Origin: Pempheris klunzingeri
Lineage: Eukaryota; Chordata; Actinopteri; Acropomatiformes; Pempheridae
DNA: 64,000 nt
Assembly (NCBI RefSeq): GCF_042242105.1
Contig: NC_092020.1
Coordinates: 1,291,001-1,355,000, forward strand
Direction: 5' to 3'
Positions within the stretch are counted from its first letter, which is position 1. Every line of letters starts with the position of its first letter. A model generated the notes under the pieces. It did not search any database. It had not been told where the DNA came from and worked only from the letters and a program-made list of their open reading frames with translations. Positions 1 to 20,430 of the stretch are shown in pieces. Position numbers and translations under genes: made by a program.

Positions 1-64
1 GTTTTAATATTGTATTCTTAAATAACGTGCCATTCATCATGATTTTGAATCCATCCCATTACAG

Positions 65-2170
65 ACTGAGAAGAAGATGACCAGCGAGACACCACCCACC
101 ATATCTATGGCCCTGTTGAACCCCCAGATGTCCTCTGCCTCTGCAGACGGCAAAAACTCCTCCACACAGCAGCTTTCCATCAGCGTGTGAGTCACTGTTT
201 TAAATGTTATATGCATGGTATGTTAATACAGGACCACAAGTGAACGATATAAGTAGAAAAAGAAACAGGAAACGCTCGAATGCCCATAAAAAAGACAGCA
301 TAATCTGGTTATACATTGTGAAAAGTGTTGTAGTAACATCTGTGTGCCTCAGGTGTGCCGTCCTCTACTCATACAAACCACGACGGCCAGAGGAGCTTGA
401 GCTGAGGAAAGGAGAGATGGTGGGAGTGTACGGAAAGTTCAAAGAGGGCTGGCTGCGTGGGTTATCGCTCAGAACGGGCAAAGTGGGCATTCTGCCCAGC
501 AACTACATCTCGCCAGTGCTCAGGTGAGAGGCCTGACTGCAGAAAGTGGGAGCTAAATGACATTTGGATTCAGTAATTTAGCGTGGGCAGGACGGCATGT
601 CATCATGCACATAATTAAATGATTAATGAAACAGAAATATAACACTGAGGCTGGTGCTTGGTTCACATAAACTTTTGCTGTTGTATAACAAGCGATTATA
701 CAGAAAGTACATCAGTTTCTATTTGAGTGTCTCATTGCCTCACTGCAGAACCTCGGCCAGACTCCTGGAGACCAAAGCAGCTAATGTGTCCTCACAGTAC
801 AACACAGTAGCTGGAAAGAAACCCACAGCTGCCAAGAATCCTGCTGTGGTCCTTGCTCTTGATAGGGTGAACGCTGATGGAACGGTACACTCAACAGGAC
901 AGGTCCCATCTGTGCCAAATGGAGCACAGCATGCAATGTCATCCACTGGCACCGGAAAAACGTCCTTCTATGGGGGTGCACAAGGTTGGGACACCGTGAG
1001 GCGCATCTTCAACCCTCACAGAAGTGAGTGTTAAACAACCACATCTGTCGTTTAACTGCTTGATTATATTAGAGATTTTGCCAGATTGTTAAAGACTGTT
1101 TTTTACATGTTTTTTTCAGGCTCAAACCATTACTCCCATACATCTAATCTGAACATGCCGTCCAACTCACAGCACTTTGCACAAGTTCAGGCGTCCGGCT
1201 ACTCACCTGCCATGCAGAGGAAGAAAAACAGCAGCATCCTGTCCAATTCTGGCAGACCGCTGGGCTGGATGACTGAGCATGCAGCGCCCTCTGCTGCTGC
1301 AGTCTTTAAAGACAGGGACTTAGCTGCTTTTCATGAGGCAACGTTTCAGCATGACAGACAGCCCTCCAATGGGCCTCACTCAATCCTAGTCAGACCTGAC
1401 TCACACAAGAACAATACAGACAAGGTGAGGTCATACTGATGATTTCTTGCAAGAGACACAAGCTTGCCTTTGTGTGAAGTATTATTTGTTGTTAAACTTC
1501 AGTAATTTAGTAATTAATTTAATAAATATTTTACTCTCCTAGCCGGCAAAGTCAGTGCGGTTCCTCACAGATGAAGACTCCCCTCCTCCAAGACTGCGGA
1601 CCTCCTCCTGGTCGTCAGGAAATCAGGTTTTCTCCAACTGCTGCCCTGGGCCCCCTCCGTTAGAAGTGTGGGCCCCATCACTCACCCTGGGAAGAGACGG
1701 ACCAGGGATCATTCTCAAAGAAGGAAAAGTTCCTATTCTCAGGAAAGGCATCGAAGCTGCCTTCTCAGATCTAAATTCTAACCCGCAGAAACCGACATCG
1801 TCACAGCCGTCTCTGTCTGCCATGTCAGCTCAGTTCAGCCCCAGCAGGTACGATGATTTATATGGTTGTCCCTGATTTAAAAAAAATAATTGATTATCAG
1901 ACAGACAAGGTTGACATGAAAATGTGTTACTGATTCAGTGGAGTGGACAAAAACCATCTTTTTCACTTTTTTTTTTTTTTTTTTTCCAGACACAGAGTGA
2001 CCTCAACACATTTAGCCCAGACGGACTCGGAGCTCAGTCTGCTTCAAGGAGAGCTCGTCCTGGTCCACAGACCTCGACCCGACGGACGCGTCCTAGTTAC
2101 TCAGGAGATCAGTGGGCACACAGGCTTATTCAACTGCAGTGTTCTTCAAGCCCTGGAGAGGCTCAGCTGA
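65..2170 (+). CDS. sh3rf2: sh3rf2 3' portion (SH3 domain-containing RING finger protein, POSH family), partial
   Basis: Six coding exons can be joined in frame: 65-186, 353-523, 749-1023, 1120-1424, 1543-1847 and 1990-2170 (stop TGA 2168-2170). They give 452 residues; the RING and first SH3 domains lie before the window. The second exon encodes the third SH3 domain (YSYKPRRPEELELRKGEM, then DGW-type EGWLRG and GILPSNYISPV). The segment HSILVRPDS followed by KSVRF and SPPP matches, from memory, the SILVKPEN...VRFQNYSPPP block of SH3RF2, which separates it from SH3RF1 and SH3RF3. SH3RF2 is a cytosolic RING E3 ligase and scaffold acting in JNK and PAK/PP1 signalling. The last exon encodes a degenerate fourth SH3 domain with the binding Trp replaced by Arg. 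Paralogue assignment is good but rests on recalled sequence. Confidence 0.86.
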
Positions 2171-3560
2171 CTGTGTCGTACTACTGTAGTGGTGTAAATT
2201 TCTCTATTCCACGTGTTCACACTGCCAAATGACTTGACTGACCTGCTGAACAACAAGATGTGTGCTGAGGTCCAAAGGTTAATACTGCCAAATGACAATC
2301 CTATGAAGGAGGTGTTTATTTTTGTTGTGAGTGCATATGGGAGTGTGGTTAAATTCTCCAGAGATATATTGGTGTCCTTCAACGTATGTGCATGTTTGTT
2401 ACACATGTACTATTTTAAGATTTTGCACAAAAACCCACCTATTGACTGTTCCTTGTTTAATACCCATGTTACACACATTGGTTAGTGCCTTTGTCAGGAC
2501 CCACAAAGAAAACAAATTATATTTAAATATATTTAGAGAAATTATGAGAAAAAATATCTGTACTGCTTATGTGGTAATAAACTATACTTCCAGAATATCA
2601 GTAGTTTGGTGTCTAAGTTCTGGTGAACAATACCGTAATGGAAAAAAATTCAAAACTTCAACTGCAAACAAAGGTTTGTAAGCAATAGCAACAAAATGTG
2701 CACACAATGTGAAAATAGGCCTAAGTGTTCAACAACTATTTTAGCATTGCAGCTGAGTTAACTACTTCATATTATGTTGTACATTTAAAAATAACAAGGC
2801 TCGATCACAACCCTGTGGGACCCACAAGTTCACTGTGTGTCCACCGGTTTGTTGCGACTTAAATACTTTAAAATTTTAAATAAAGTATGCTTCTAAAGCA
2901 AAACATCAGTTAACATAATAATGGGATTAAGGTGAGTCCTGCCAGATTTTTCTCTCTGTTGGCCTAATCCTGGATTTTTAAGGCTGATACCAATATCAAT
3001 ATTTTAGAATTTCTAAAAATGTCATGATGTGTATCATTTTTTTTCTCGCATAATCCCTCAAATGTGATTAATAGTTTTGGCCACAGTCTGAACTGTGTAG
3101 GACACATTACAGTTAAAAGTTGTCAGTGCTCTCTGTGGAAAAAAACTGTAATGAATTTCTTCACTGAAAATTGTTACTGCCGATATACATCTGCAATAAG
3201 GTATTTATCAGCCCAGTCAAAATCTAGTTTGTAGACTTTCACTATTACAGTATTTTGTGCATAGAGTACATGGCAGATTAATGTATGTATAAGCAACCTA
3301 ACACACAGTAAACTTGGGGCTAGGCAGCAGATGCCAGTATAGGAATGTCATACACAATATGTACAAAATGCACAGAGATCGAGAGAAACAGGGTTTCATG
3401 GCCCAGAAACTCATTTTTTCATGGACCCCTCAGCGAATTAGTCCAGTCATGTCCATCAGATGTATAATATGTTGTGCAGTTTTATAATTCTGTACTAAAT
3501 CTCTGTCCCACCTCTCCCTGAGGATGGCCTCTATGTATGTATGAACACAATGATGCCTTT
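2171..3560. other. sh3rf2 3' UTR and sh3rf2-kif3a intergenic DNA
   Basis: No convincing coding exon is visible. The sequence is AT-rich. The first several hundred bases should be the sh3rf2 3' UTR, and an AATAAA at 2879-2884 is a reasonable polyadenylation signal. The remainder shows no repeat that I recognise. Confidence 0.5.
2879..2884 (+). terminator. candidate polyadenylation signal of sh3rf2
   Basis: A canonical AATAAA hexamer lies about 710 bases after the sh3rf2 stop codon and is followed by AT-rich sequence. Other weaker hexamers exist, so the actual cleavage site is not settled. Confidence 0.35.
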
Positions 3561-3760
3561 CTGTTCGGCAGCAACACACTTCCTCCCTCTGTCACGCATG
3601 CGCACTCTGACTCAGACCTGACAACGAGCTATCGGATGTAAGGCTTCGATAATATGGGCGTTTAAAATCCTCGGATAACTTAAGACTCAAATGAACAAAG
3701 CCTTACAAGCATTTAATTGTCATTACACATATTCTACAATAGTCTGTCAGCAGTCTCACT
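3561..3760 (+). promoter_or_regulatory. kif3a proximal promoter / 5' UTR region
   Basis: This is the stretch directly before the kif3a ATG at 3761. It contains the alternating CG core CACGCATGCGCA at 3593-3604, which resembles an NRF1 site (consensus YGCGCAYGCGCR). There is no clear TATA box, as expected for a broadly expressed gene. The transcription start was not located. Confidence 0.4.
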
Positions 3761-14192
<10,432 letters not shown>

Positions 14193-15573
14193 AGACAGCA
14201 AATAGAAGAGCTTGGTTTCACTGCAACTTTCATGTTACATTAGGAAAACAAGTCATTAGTCGAGTCTGGAGAATTTTACTGTTGAACATTATTTAAAAGA
14301 CTATCTGAATACACTGTATAGCTGGTAAGTTTTAAATGTGAAAGAGCTGCACCTTGATAGGATTAAGACGTCTTGGCCAAGACAACCTGTCATTTGTATC
14401 ATAGTGTAAGACTTCTCTGAGGATGTCCAATGTTTTAATGTTGCTTTGGAGCATTAACAGCCTCTGTTTTAATTAAGCTGAGTACCTCTAGCATTAAGGA
14501 GGAATTAACCATAACCTCATTTCACTTGCAACGTCATTAGTTTTGTGACAACCACTCTGAGAGAGAACTGACAGGATGTTAAAAAAAAAAGATTTGAGGA
14601 CATGAACCAGAAACTGCTTTCATATCTTGTGAGATTTGTTGAGTGTATTTAACACACCAAGTGTTGCACTGAACTCTTCACACATTAAGTCATAACTTCT
14701 GTTTTACTGATTTCCTGCTATGTAAGAAACTGATTCATATTAAACAACTCATGCTGACATGAATACATGATAATTCTAAGTGCGCATTTTCACACTTAAT
14801 TATTCTACCCTGAGCACAAGCTGTAGCTGTAGCCTCAGTGTTTCTTCCCATTGAATACAATAAATCATTAACATGGAGAGAAATAAAAATAAACATCAAT
14901 GTGGCGAAAAGAGGAGGGTACATGGTATCAAGTGTGTTACTGAAAAGTGCATTTTATACTTATTCCTTTAGGTCAGACGCACGGAGGCATGCATGCCGGC
15001 CAGCTCTTATGTTCGTGCCATTTGCTAATCTAAGCAAGTCATCTTTTTTATTTGTTTTCAAATGTCAGAACACTTTGTGTAATATTAAAAATGCATCATA
15101 CATACTGTATGCCTTAGTATAATGCACTAGTTTTTTGTGGAGATAATTTAATTTCATCATGTTCTGTAGTGGAGGAAAACTGACTTTTATGTTGTATCAT
15201 AATGTATGTAAAATGTTTACATCGACCCCTGGATATTTTATTTATTAAATTATTTTACACGTTTTATCTCACATTCTTGGTGCTCTTTGTCTGTTTAATT
15301 AGTAAATCAGTGATATTCTGTGTCGTTTATTAGTGCTCTGAAAAAGCTTGAAATGGCATTCAAGTACCACAAGAAATTCTTCGTGTTTTTGTAATTGATG
15401 TCTTAAAAAAAGTAGTGTTCAACAGTCCTGTCTGTGGTTTTAAAACAGCTGTTGCTGGTTGACTGAACAGTTTTACTTAAATGATTAGGATGGATCGCTG
15501 AAATCCAAAACCTTATAAACAGACACTGTGAATAGTAAGAAACTTTAACAACGAACCACTGTCACATAGGGAA
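14193..15573 (+). other. kif3a 3' UTR and kif3a-il4/13 intergenic DNA
   Basis: No coding potential is visible. AATAAA hexamers at 14859-14864 and 14882-14887 are candidate kif3a polyadenylation signals, which would give a 3' UTR of about 0.7 kb. The rest is AT-rich and lies between two convergent genes. Confidence 0.5.
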
Positions 15574-15579
15574 TTTATT
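15574..15579 (-). terminator. candidate polyadenylation signal of il4/13
   Basis: The minus strand reads AATAAA 125 bases after the il4/13 stop codon, immediately after the AU-rich segment of the 3' UTR. Confidence 0.55.
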
Positions 15580-15584
15580 TGATG

Positions 15585-15703
15585 TATAAATACAAATACA
15601 TAAAAAATGAGGCAATAGACAATAAATAATAATAAGACAAGACAATAAATATTACACTTTACAATAAATAGAAATAACTTATGTATGTTACATGTGTTAG
15701 ATA
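15585..15703 (-). promoter_or_regulatory. AU-rich element in the il4/13 3' UTR
   Basis: On the sense (minus) strand this short UTR holds at least four ATTTA pentamers. One lies within the nonamer TTATTTATT (15621-15629 on the plus strand reads AATAAATAA). Such elements mark short-lived cytokine mRNAs through TTP/ZFP36-family decay factors. The motif is seen; the decay function is inferred from the class. Confidence 0.6.
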
Positions 15704-16610
15704 TTAAACATGATCACGTGCAGGAGTTTTTGCGATCACTCTTGTCTTGTTGTCCACGCATTTTATGATGTCATTCAGAAAGTCTTGTAGTGGACAGTGT
15801 TTGGTCAGGTGCACTGGACAGTTGACACTCTCAGTCTGAAATAAAATCATTGTGGCAGTTTTCATTTTAAATGCACAAAGACTGACAGAATGCAGAGCTG
15901 AAACAATATAGAACATGTTTGGCATCAAAGAGCTTACTCACTGTGAGCAATGCCTTGTCACTGGATGAATATAGCTTTGGTTTAGGACTAAAAAGCATCT
16001 TCAGTCACAATGAATCACTCCTTACCTTCTTGTTGTAAGAATGCAAGAGACGGGTGAGTTTCTCTTCTTTTAAAGCTTTGGTATTATTCAGAATCTTCTC
16101 AGCCAGACAGAAGAACTCTTTCTGTGAAGACAAAGGCACAGTTAGTAGTGGCGTCCAGCAAGCCTGAGACAGGGCTGAGTTAGTGTAATCAGTGTCATCA
16201 ATAAAACTTAACCTTGAGGACTTCACAAGTTGCATGCAAAGTGTGGATGTTGCATATCTGACCAATGTCAAACACCACTGTGTACGATAATCAGATTAAT
16301 TAAAAAAATGTTCATACCACGCATGTTATGTTCTGTTTTGATTCTATCTTCAGCATGTCTTCATTCAGCAGATTCTGTGGTGAAATAAGTGGTGAAAGAG
16401 TCAGTTTACCATCAAACAAACAAACAAACAAACAAACAAACAAAACAAGCATTTTTGCAGTTTTCTTACGCTTTCATTTAACATTTTCTCTGCTGCTTCT
16501 TTAATTAATATCAGCTCATCGCGCCCTGGTTTGTGGACTGATGCTGCGTAGACCACCACAATCACCATCATCATCATCGGTGTCAGACTGTGAATGCTGA
16601 AGTTCTTCAT
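15704..16610 (-). CDS. il4/13: il4/13, teleost interleukin-4/13-like type-2 cytokine
   Basis: Five exons on the minus strand join in frame to 156 residues: 16470-16610, 16318-16374, 16213-16257, 16026-16121 and 15704-15835, all with phase-0 junctions and GT-AG ends. Residues 1 to about 24 form a signal peptide (MKNFSIHSLTPMMMMVIVVV). The rest is helical with seven Cys, four N-glycosylation sequons (NES, NIT, NNT, NKT) and the helix-C-like segment KEFFCLAEKILNNTKALKEE. Size, Cys-rich short four-helix character, AU-rich 3' UTR and position next to kif3a all point to IL-4/13, the fish counterpart of IL-4 and IL-13 that signals through IL-4Ra/STAT6. I do not assign the A or B paralogue. Primary sequence of this family is poorly conserved, so identity leans partly on synteny. 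Confidence 0.85.
16413..16445 (+). repeat. (CAAA)n microsatellite in il4/13 intron 1
   Basis: About eight CAAA units. On the il4/13 sense strand this is (TTTG)n, starting about 24 bases downstream of the exon-1 donor. Confidence 0.9.
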
Positions 16611-16687
16611 GTCTTTGAAAGAGGCTTTGAGTGCCGTCAGGTGGAGCAGAAGAGTTGAATATCCTACACACTCTTACTACTGGTGCT

Positions 16688-16715
16688 ACTTATATTGTCA
16701 TTGTGGTTACCACAA
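16688..16715 (-). promoter_or_regulatory. il4/13 core promoter: TATA-like box and paired RUNX-like palindrome
   Basis: On the minus strand, AATATAAGT (16688-16696) is a TATA-like box about 80 bases before the start codon. Directly upstream lies TTGTGGTTACCACAA (16701-16715 as read on the plus strand). It has two divergent TGTGGT half-sites with 7-base arms around a single central base. TGTGGT is the RUNX core, and RUNX factors are known regulators of mammalian IL4. Binding here is inferred. Confidence 0.5.
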
Positions 16716-17291
16716 TATACACACGTCAGAGGGGAAAATACCAAATAAGGAGTAAAGGATGATGTGTATCAGTTTTACTATCAAATGTTCCGGTAGTGAC
16801 AGAATTCTCTGTCTATTACAAGGAATTACCTGCTTATCATCAATATGCTCACCAAAGGCTGTTGCCCTTCACCTTGTGTTAAGATGTGATGCAATTATAA
16901 CGTAACCCTACTAACCATACTGTGATTTCACTGAGAAAAACTTTCATATTCCACTTTTACGAAGCATTTTTTTTTTTTTTTTACAGTTGCTCTGCCCTCA
17001 AAGTTGAATTTTACAGCCTGCTATGAACATTAGATGCATTTGGACCTTTTTTTTTTGACTGGTTGCAGCAGAAAAGTGCAGGTGAAACTGGATTGTCAAC
17101 AAGGAAGGATTGCTGATGTATAAAACGTAATAAACAGACACCATGTGAATAATAAGAGACTTTAACAACAAACCACTGTCACATTATAACTTATTGATGT
17201 GAAAATACAAAAACTAAAAAAACAAAAACAAAATGTAAGAAAATAAGTATCATAATAAATAAGAATAGTTTATGTATATTACACATGTGAC

Positions 17292-18088
17292 TTAAATGAT
17301 AGGTACGATCAGCTTTTTTACGAAACTGTCAAAGACATTTTCTGCACATTTTATGACGCCTTTAAGGAATTGTTTTAGAACACTGTCTTGGGTCAGGTCG
17401 ACAATCCCATACTGCTCCGTCAGGGAACAATCCCAGTCTGGAACAAAATCAATGTGACAGTTGTAATTTTAAATGCATAAAAATCTACCTGAACACTGTC
17501 GTATCTTCTCTGATGATGATGTGCAGTTGATGAAAGGAAACTTCCGCTGACAACGACTTGGTGAATAAAAATAGGTTTATTGCAAAAAGGTCAGTTGGCC
17601 AACAGGCGACATGGAAGCCTGGGAAGACGTTCAGCTAATTGTAGGAACAGACAGTGTAACCCCCGGCCGAATCTGCTGCCTGTGTCCCCGTCTCCTCTTG
17701 AGCCCACTCTGTGGTCACCTTATATACTCTTCTTGACCACCTAGCTCAACATCTGGTGTCTTTGTTAAAATGCAAAGGAATGTAACATAAACATCTGCTT
17801 CCCTCTGTGTCCAGATAAGGAGGCAAAGGTCAGGTCACTCCTGCCGAGGTCATGCTTTCCAAGGTCTGATTCCTTTAGATAAGCAGACACCAAACAGACA
17901 CAAATACCAAACGGACACATAAATACATAAATAACACTCTTAAATGCACACATCAGATACCACAACACAAAGCTGAATCACTCAGTGAATCACTCTGAAT
18001 CACTTTTGTAAGAATGCAAGAGACGGGTGAGTTTTTCGGCACTTAAATCTGTGGAATTTTTCTGAATCTTCTCAGCCAGACAGAAGAA
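17292..18088 (-). pseudogene. il4/13 duplicate, 5'-truncated (exons 4 and 5 only)
   Basis: The exon-4 copy (about 18007-18088) encodes FFCLAEKIQKNSTDLSAEKL and then TRLLHSYK. It is close to the intact gene but has lost the original donor region. The exon-5 copy (17292-17437) stays open for 48 codons and ends LKQFLKGVIKCAENVF...VPII before TAA, but is strongly diverged. A weak donor (AAAA|GTGATT) in the exon-4 copy would join in frame with the exon-5 copy in phase 1. Exons 1-3, the signal peptide and the promoter are absent, so no secreted cytokine can be made from this locus alone. It is best read as a truncated relic. A rescue by an unseen alternative first exon is possible but unsupported. 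Confidence 0.75.
17497..17964 (-). mobile_element. solo LTR (endogenous-retrovirus-like or LTR retrotransposon)
   Basis: On the minus strand the 468-bp element begins TGTGGTATC and ends GATACGACA, an imperfect inverted repeat with TG...CA ends. It is flanked by the 4-base direct repeat ACAC (17493-17496 and 17965-17968). In order it contains a TATATAAGG box (17718-17726) and a polyadenylation signal AATAAA (17576-17581), the expected U3-R-U5 layout. No internal gag/pol sequence is present, so this is a recombined solo LTR. A 4-bp duplication is compatible with several LTR families; I do not name one. It sits in the last intron of the broken il4/13 copy. Confidence 0.78.
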
Positions 18089-18340
18089 CTGTGGCACAGT
18101 TAGCAGTGGTGTCCAGCAAGCCTGAGACGGGGCCGAGTTAGTGCATCATCAAAGGCTGTTGCCCTTCACCTTGTGTTAAGATGTGATGCAGGCCATCCTA
18201 ATGTGTATGGGTGGAAATAACATCACCCTACTGACCAAATACTGTGATTTCACTGAGAAAAACCTAGCCCCCTTTAATTAAGTGTATTATTTTAGTGACC
18301 TTTTTTGCAATATGTTTCAACTGGTTGCAGCGGAAAAGCT

Positions 18341-19041
18341 GATGAAATGACTGATGACCCTGTTCCATTAAAGAGTGTGACTGTGGAAACATGCTGCAGT
18401 TATTAATGCAATTAATCACCTGTGCTTTTCCTGTCACGTCAAAATATCTGTTATAGGCATATGGGAAATATTTTGAGTCAAACTCTTATCCCACACATGT
18501 TAGGTGGAGGAAAATGTGACTGACAAGGCAAATATTCTGCATATTTAATCTATCACTGTTTCATTTTTACTCTGGATGAAAAGAGTAATGTGGAAGATGG
18601 TTAGATGTTTAACTGAAACACCCACCATTTTAAAAACAGTTAAAGCAGTTTAACAGAAATATATGACTTAAATCTTGCTCAAATTGAAACAATTCTTAAA
18701 ATAATTCGAATAAGATAAATTAAAATGAGAACTTAACTGGTCATTGGAGAGGGCAGTAAGTTGAAATCAATGCTCAGTATTAATAACGATTGGTGTCATT
18801 ATTGCACCATTGCTCCACCAACTGACAACTTCTGCAGTAGAGCCCCATCTTCAGGTAATATAGGTGACTTGTAGTCACATTATTAACTACAACACACACA
18901 CATATATGTATGTATGTATACATATAGAATTATTTTAAGAACTGTTTCGATTTGAGTAAGTCATATATTATTATATATTATATTTTAAGCTGCTGTTTTC
19001 AAGATCATTAATAATTCTTCTTTGTTTTAATAACAAAGAAG
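18341..19041. other. intergenic DNA upstream of atrx
   Basis: No gene is visible. The region is AT-rich and contains the inverted repeat described separately. Confidence 0.5.
18659..18970. repeat. imperfect inverted repeat, MITE-like
   Basis: The left arm at about 18659-18708 (ATATGACTTAAATCTTGCTC, then TTCTTAAAATAATTC) is matched in reverse complement by about 18925-18970 (GAATTATTTTAAGAACTGTT, then AAGTCATATAT). The loop between is about 215 bases. It carries no open reading frame. No clear target-site duplication was found, so mobile origin is only suggested. Confidence 0.5.
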
Positions 19042-19042
19042 A

Positions 19043-19110
<68 letters not shown>

Positions 19111-19281
19111 ATCTATCTATTTATCTTTCTTTCTTTCTATCTATCTATCTATTTATCTTTCTTTCTATCTATTTATCTATCTATTTATCTTTCTTTCTTT
19201 CTATCTATCTTTCTTTCTTTCTTTCTATCTTTCTTTCTATCTATCTATCTGGATGGATGGATGGATGGATGGATGGATGGA
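19042..19281 (+). repeat. compound tetranucleotide microsatellite (TATC/TTTC then GGAT)
   Basis: About 210 bases of interspersed TATC and TTTC runs are followed by seven GGAT units. The block ends about 370 bases before the proposed atrx start codon. Confidence 0.95.
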
Positions 19282-20430
19282 GAAGCAAAACAGCGCGCCT
19301 CTCTCTGAACCAACAAATGAATGAGATGGCTCCAGCATCACTTTACTTCCCACAGAAAACCATTTTCTCCTCCGCCAAACGAATCAATAAGCTCCGGTGA
19401 GTGCGGACCACTCAGCGCCGGAGCTCATCGGAGGCGCTCAGCCAATGGGAAGGCGCACAGGATTTAGGCTAGATGCGCCATTTTACTGCGTCCACAGCCA
19501 TCCGGCAAGATGGTCCCCTTGCTTTGTCTCCCCTGACCGGAGTTGTGTTGCTTTCCTCTGGCTATTCTTGCTTCCGCACCATCGAAAATCCGCCCGTCGG
19601 ATCGAGCTGTGTCGCCCGGATCGCAGTCAAAACGTGTCTCTATCCATCAAGAAATGTCGACCGTGGACAGCAGGTAGGAGCTCACTGATTAGCCTGTTTG
19701 TTTAGACTGGGGATTCTGCATTGATTACTGTGCTGCCTTCGCTAGCAGCCAACCGGCCATGAGTGCCTGTAGCTAGCTAGATAGCCAGCTAAGCTAGCTA
19801 GATAGCCAGCTAAGCTAGCTGAGTAGTAGCTGCTAGCTGCGTAGCCGGCAGTGCTAAAGTTCGCGCACACGCCACTCAAGCTGCGTGAATTACCCACGAA
19901 CAGATGCGTGTCAGCGTGATTAAAACCCAAACAACAGTCGCTCGTGAAGCACCGATGCTCGGTTCGTGTCGTAACGCCAGCTAGCTAAACGGTGCCCCGC
20001 AGCCGTGGATGCCGCTCGGCGGTGCCAGGCTGCGGTTGGCGCGCTGGTTCGTGTCACGGTTTGGTCTGGAACAGGGAAGGCCCGTGGGTGCATTTCTCGG
20101 TGCGTGCCCGTGCATTGGACCTCGTATCCAAATGCCGAGTTTGCAACGTTGCCAGGTCAACGTGGAGCGGCGTGAAGAAGCGGGTCTTCACCGACACCGA
20201 CCGCTAAACCGGCTAACGGCAGCAGGGCTGAACTTGGCGTCCCTGACGGAGAGGAGTTCCTGTGTTGTCAAAACACGGACAGGCTGTGATGATGAGGAGG
20301 GAGGAAGCAGCAGAAGCAGCAGCAGCAGCACGGTGCTGCACATTTCACCAGTGTTCGCTGCTTCTTTGGCGGCTGTCAGGGAGCTGAGGGTAAAGTGTGG
20401 CCCTGGCTGCTGAGAGAGGCTCAACACTAA
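19282..20430 (+). promoter_or_regulatory. atrx GC-rich promoter, first exon and start of intron 1
   Basis: CpG content rises sharply here against the AT-rich flanks, as at a vertebrate CpG-island promoter. The candidate first coding exon (19654-19673) lies in it. No TATA box is evident. A 134-codon open frame at 20009-20413 is rejected as a chance frame in GC-rich DNA. Confidence 0.55.

Larger units (their letters stand above)
17107..18340 (-). repeat. partial tandem duplication of the il4/13 region (unit 2; unit 1 is about 15492-17075)
   Basis: Four separate segments repeat unit 1 in the same order and orientation. They are the 3' flank (AAACAGACAC...CTTTAACAAC at 15523 and 17140), the last exon, the exon-4 segment (GTAAGAATGCAAGAGACGGG at 16036 and 18008) and the 5' flank (GGCTGTTGCCCTTCACCTTG at 16856 and 18152). 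Unit 2 lacks about 670 bases that in unit 1 hold exons 1-3 and the promoter. It also has a shortened last intron interrupted by a solo LTR. Boundaries are good to a few tens of bases. Confidence 0.85.

Noticed and set aside
20009..20413. 134-residue plus-strand frame in GC-rich DNA
   Set aside because: It lies in CpG-rich sequence within atrx intron 1, has no recognisable domain, and its Ser run comes from an AGC microsatellite.
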